Of a stretch of DNA of 5,599 nucleotides, positions 5,260 to 5,599 are shown piece by piece (the stretch's first letter is position 1; the number at the start of each line of letters is the position of its first letter). The DNA is taken from contig JAAFHI010000278.1 of the NCBI GenBank assembly GCA_013298335.1, forward strand, positions 1 to 5,599, written 5' to 3'. A model generated the notes under the pieces. It was not told the DNA's origin. It saw nothing but the letters and a program-made list of their open reading frames with translations, and did not search any database. A program made the position numbers and the translations under genes. This DNA comes from Actinomycetota bacterium. GTDB taxonomy: Bacteria; Acidobacteriota; Blastocatellia; Chloracidobacteriales; Chloracidobacteriaceae.

Positions 5260-5599
5260 ATGGATCGCGACCGCGACCCATCGGCAGGATCGTACGTTTC
5301 TGCCGCCTCCCGACTACTGCCCGCTTTGCCCGACCAAACCGGGCGGTGTTGAAACCGAAATTCCCGAGGCGGAATTCGACATCGTCGTTTTCGAAAACCG
5401 CTTCCCGAGCCTGCGGCCCGAACCGCCCGAACCGGCGATTGAAGGAAGCGACATCTATCCGGTACGCCCCGGCGCGGGCGTGTGCGAGGTCGTGGTCTAC
5501 ACCGCCGACCACGGAGCCACGCTGGCGGACGTTTCCGTCGAAAGAATCCACCACCTGATTCGTGTCTGGACCGACCGCTTTGCCGCGCTTGGCGCGCTC
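5225..5599 (+). CDS. galT: galactose-1-phosphate uridylyltransferase, 3' end cut by window edge
   Basis: GalT moves UMP from UDP-glucose to galactose-1-phosphate in the cytoplasmic Leloir pathway. The 125 visible codons read MSELRWNPMLGEWIATATHRQDRTFLPP (start to 28, in two runs), then the zinc motif CPLC (Cys32, Cys35), VFENRFPSL (55-63), the His96 zinc-ligand region YTADHGATL, and the helix before the active site. By comparison with the E. coli enzyme, Cys52, Cys55 and His115 correspond. The catalytic His-Pro-His is expected just beyond the right edge. ATG 5225 would give an E. coli-like start but has a poor ribosome site. The conserved extension upstream in another frame (from 5080) suggests the gene was longer and is frameshifted near 5209-5225. 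The function call is firm. The exact start and whether the gene is intact are not. Confidence 0.92.
   Translation, partial: MSELRWNPMLGEWIATATHRQDRTFLPPPDYCPLCPTKPGGVETEIPEAEFDIVVFENRFPSLRPEPPEPAIEGSDIYPVRPGAGVCEVVVYTADHGATLADVSVERIHHLIRVWTDRFAALGAL

Noticed and set aside
4811..5554. 247-codon minus-strand frame opposite the small membrane gene and galT
   Set aside because: It crosses the repeat element and is antisense to recognisable GalT sequence; no motif seen.

Overview
This is a bacterial window of about 60% GC (estimated by eye) with long GC-rich-codon genes. It has two genes on the minus strand (left), a repeat-bearing gap, and a plus-strand cluster (right). No rRNA, tRNA or transposase gene was seen. 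The gene types suggest a free-living, sugar-using heterotroph: a KduD-like short-chain dehydrogenase, a soluble REC-PAS-histidine kinase hybrid, an SGLT-like sodium/solute symporter, and a GalT of the type with an N-terminal '(R)RETRLSDGRYLIYFD' extension. Together with the intergenic repeats they would fit a PVC-group, Acidobacteria-like or related lineage. That placement is a weak inference.

Left part (1-2318, minus strand). The 5' 211 codons of an SDR dehydrogenase enter from the left edge. The closest family I recognise is KduD (2-dehydro-3-deoxy-D-gluconate 5-dehydrogenase), but three hallmark SDR motifs, including the catalytic Tyr, are replaced while the frame stays open. Upstream of it, on the same strand, is a complete 498-aa hybrid kinase: receiver domain, PAS-like domain, HisKA, HATPase. 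It has no membrane segment, and the residue after its phospho-accepting His is Lys rather than the usual Glu/Asp.

Middle (2319-2886). This mostly non-coding divergent region holds one doubtful 63-codon ORF, whose end runs into a palindromic repeat (perfect 9-bp arms) flanked by repeated modules. The rest, about 250 bases up to the symporter, shows nothing I can name.

Right part (2887-5599, plus strand). A complete 596-aa SSS-family symporter is followed by a 180-base intergenic element. This element is a large imperfect inverted repeat built from nested 7-nt and 14-nt tandem units, and it fills the whole gap from the symporter stop to the next Shine-Dalgarno. Next comes a 69-aa protein with two predicted membrane helices. 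Five bases later galT (galactose-1-phosphate uridylyltransferase) begins and runs off the right edge. Its conserved N-terminal segment and its main body lie in different frames, so there is a frameshift near 5209-5225, either a real lesion or a sequencing error.

The likely theme is sugar import (symporter plus small membrane partner) feeding Leloir galactose metabolism (GalT). However, several positions matching the galactose ligands of Vibrio SGLT are changed, so galactose should not be assumed as the transported substrate. The strongest points for follow-up are the motif-stripped SDR, the nested inverted-repeat element, the small membrane protein between transporter and galT, and the galT frameshift.
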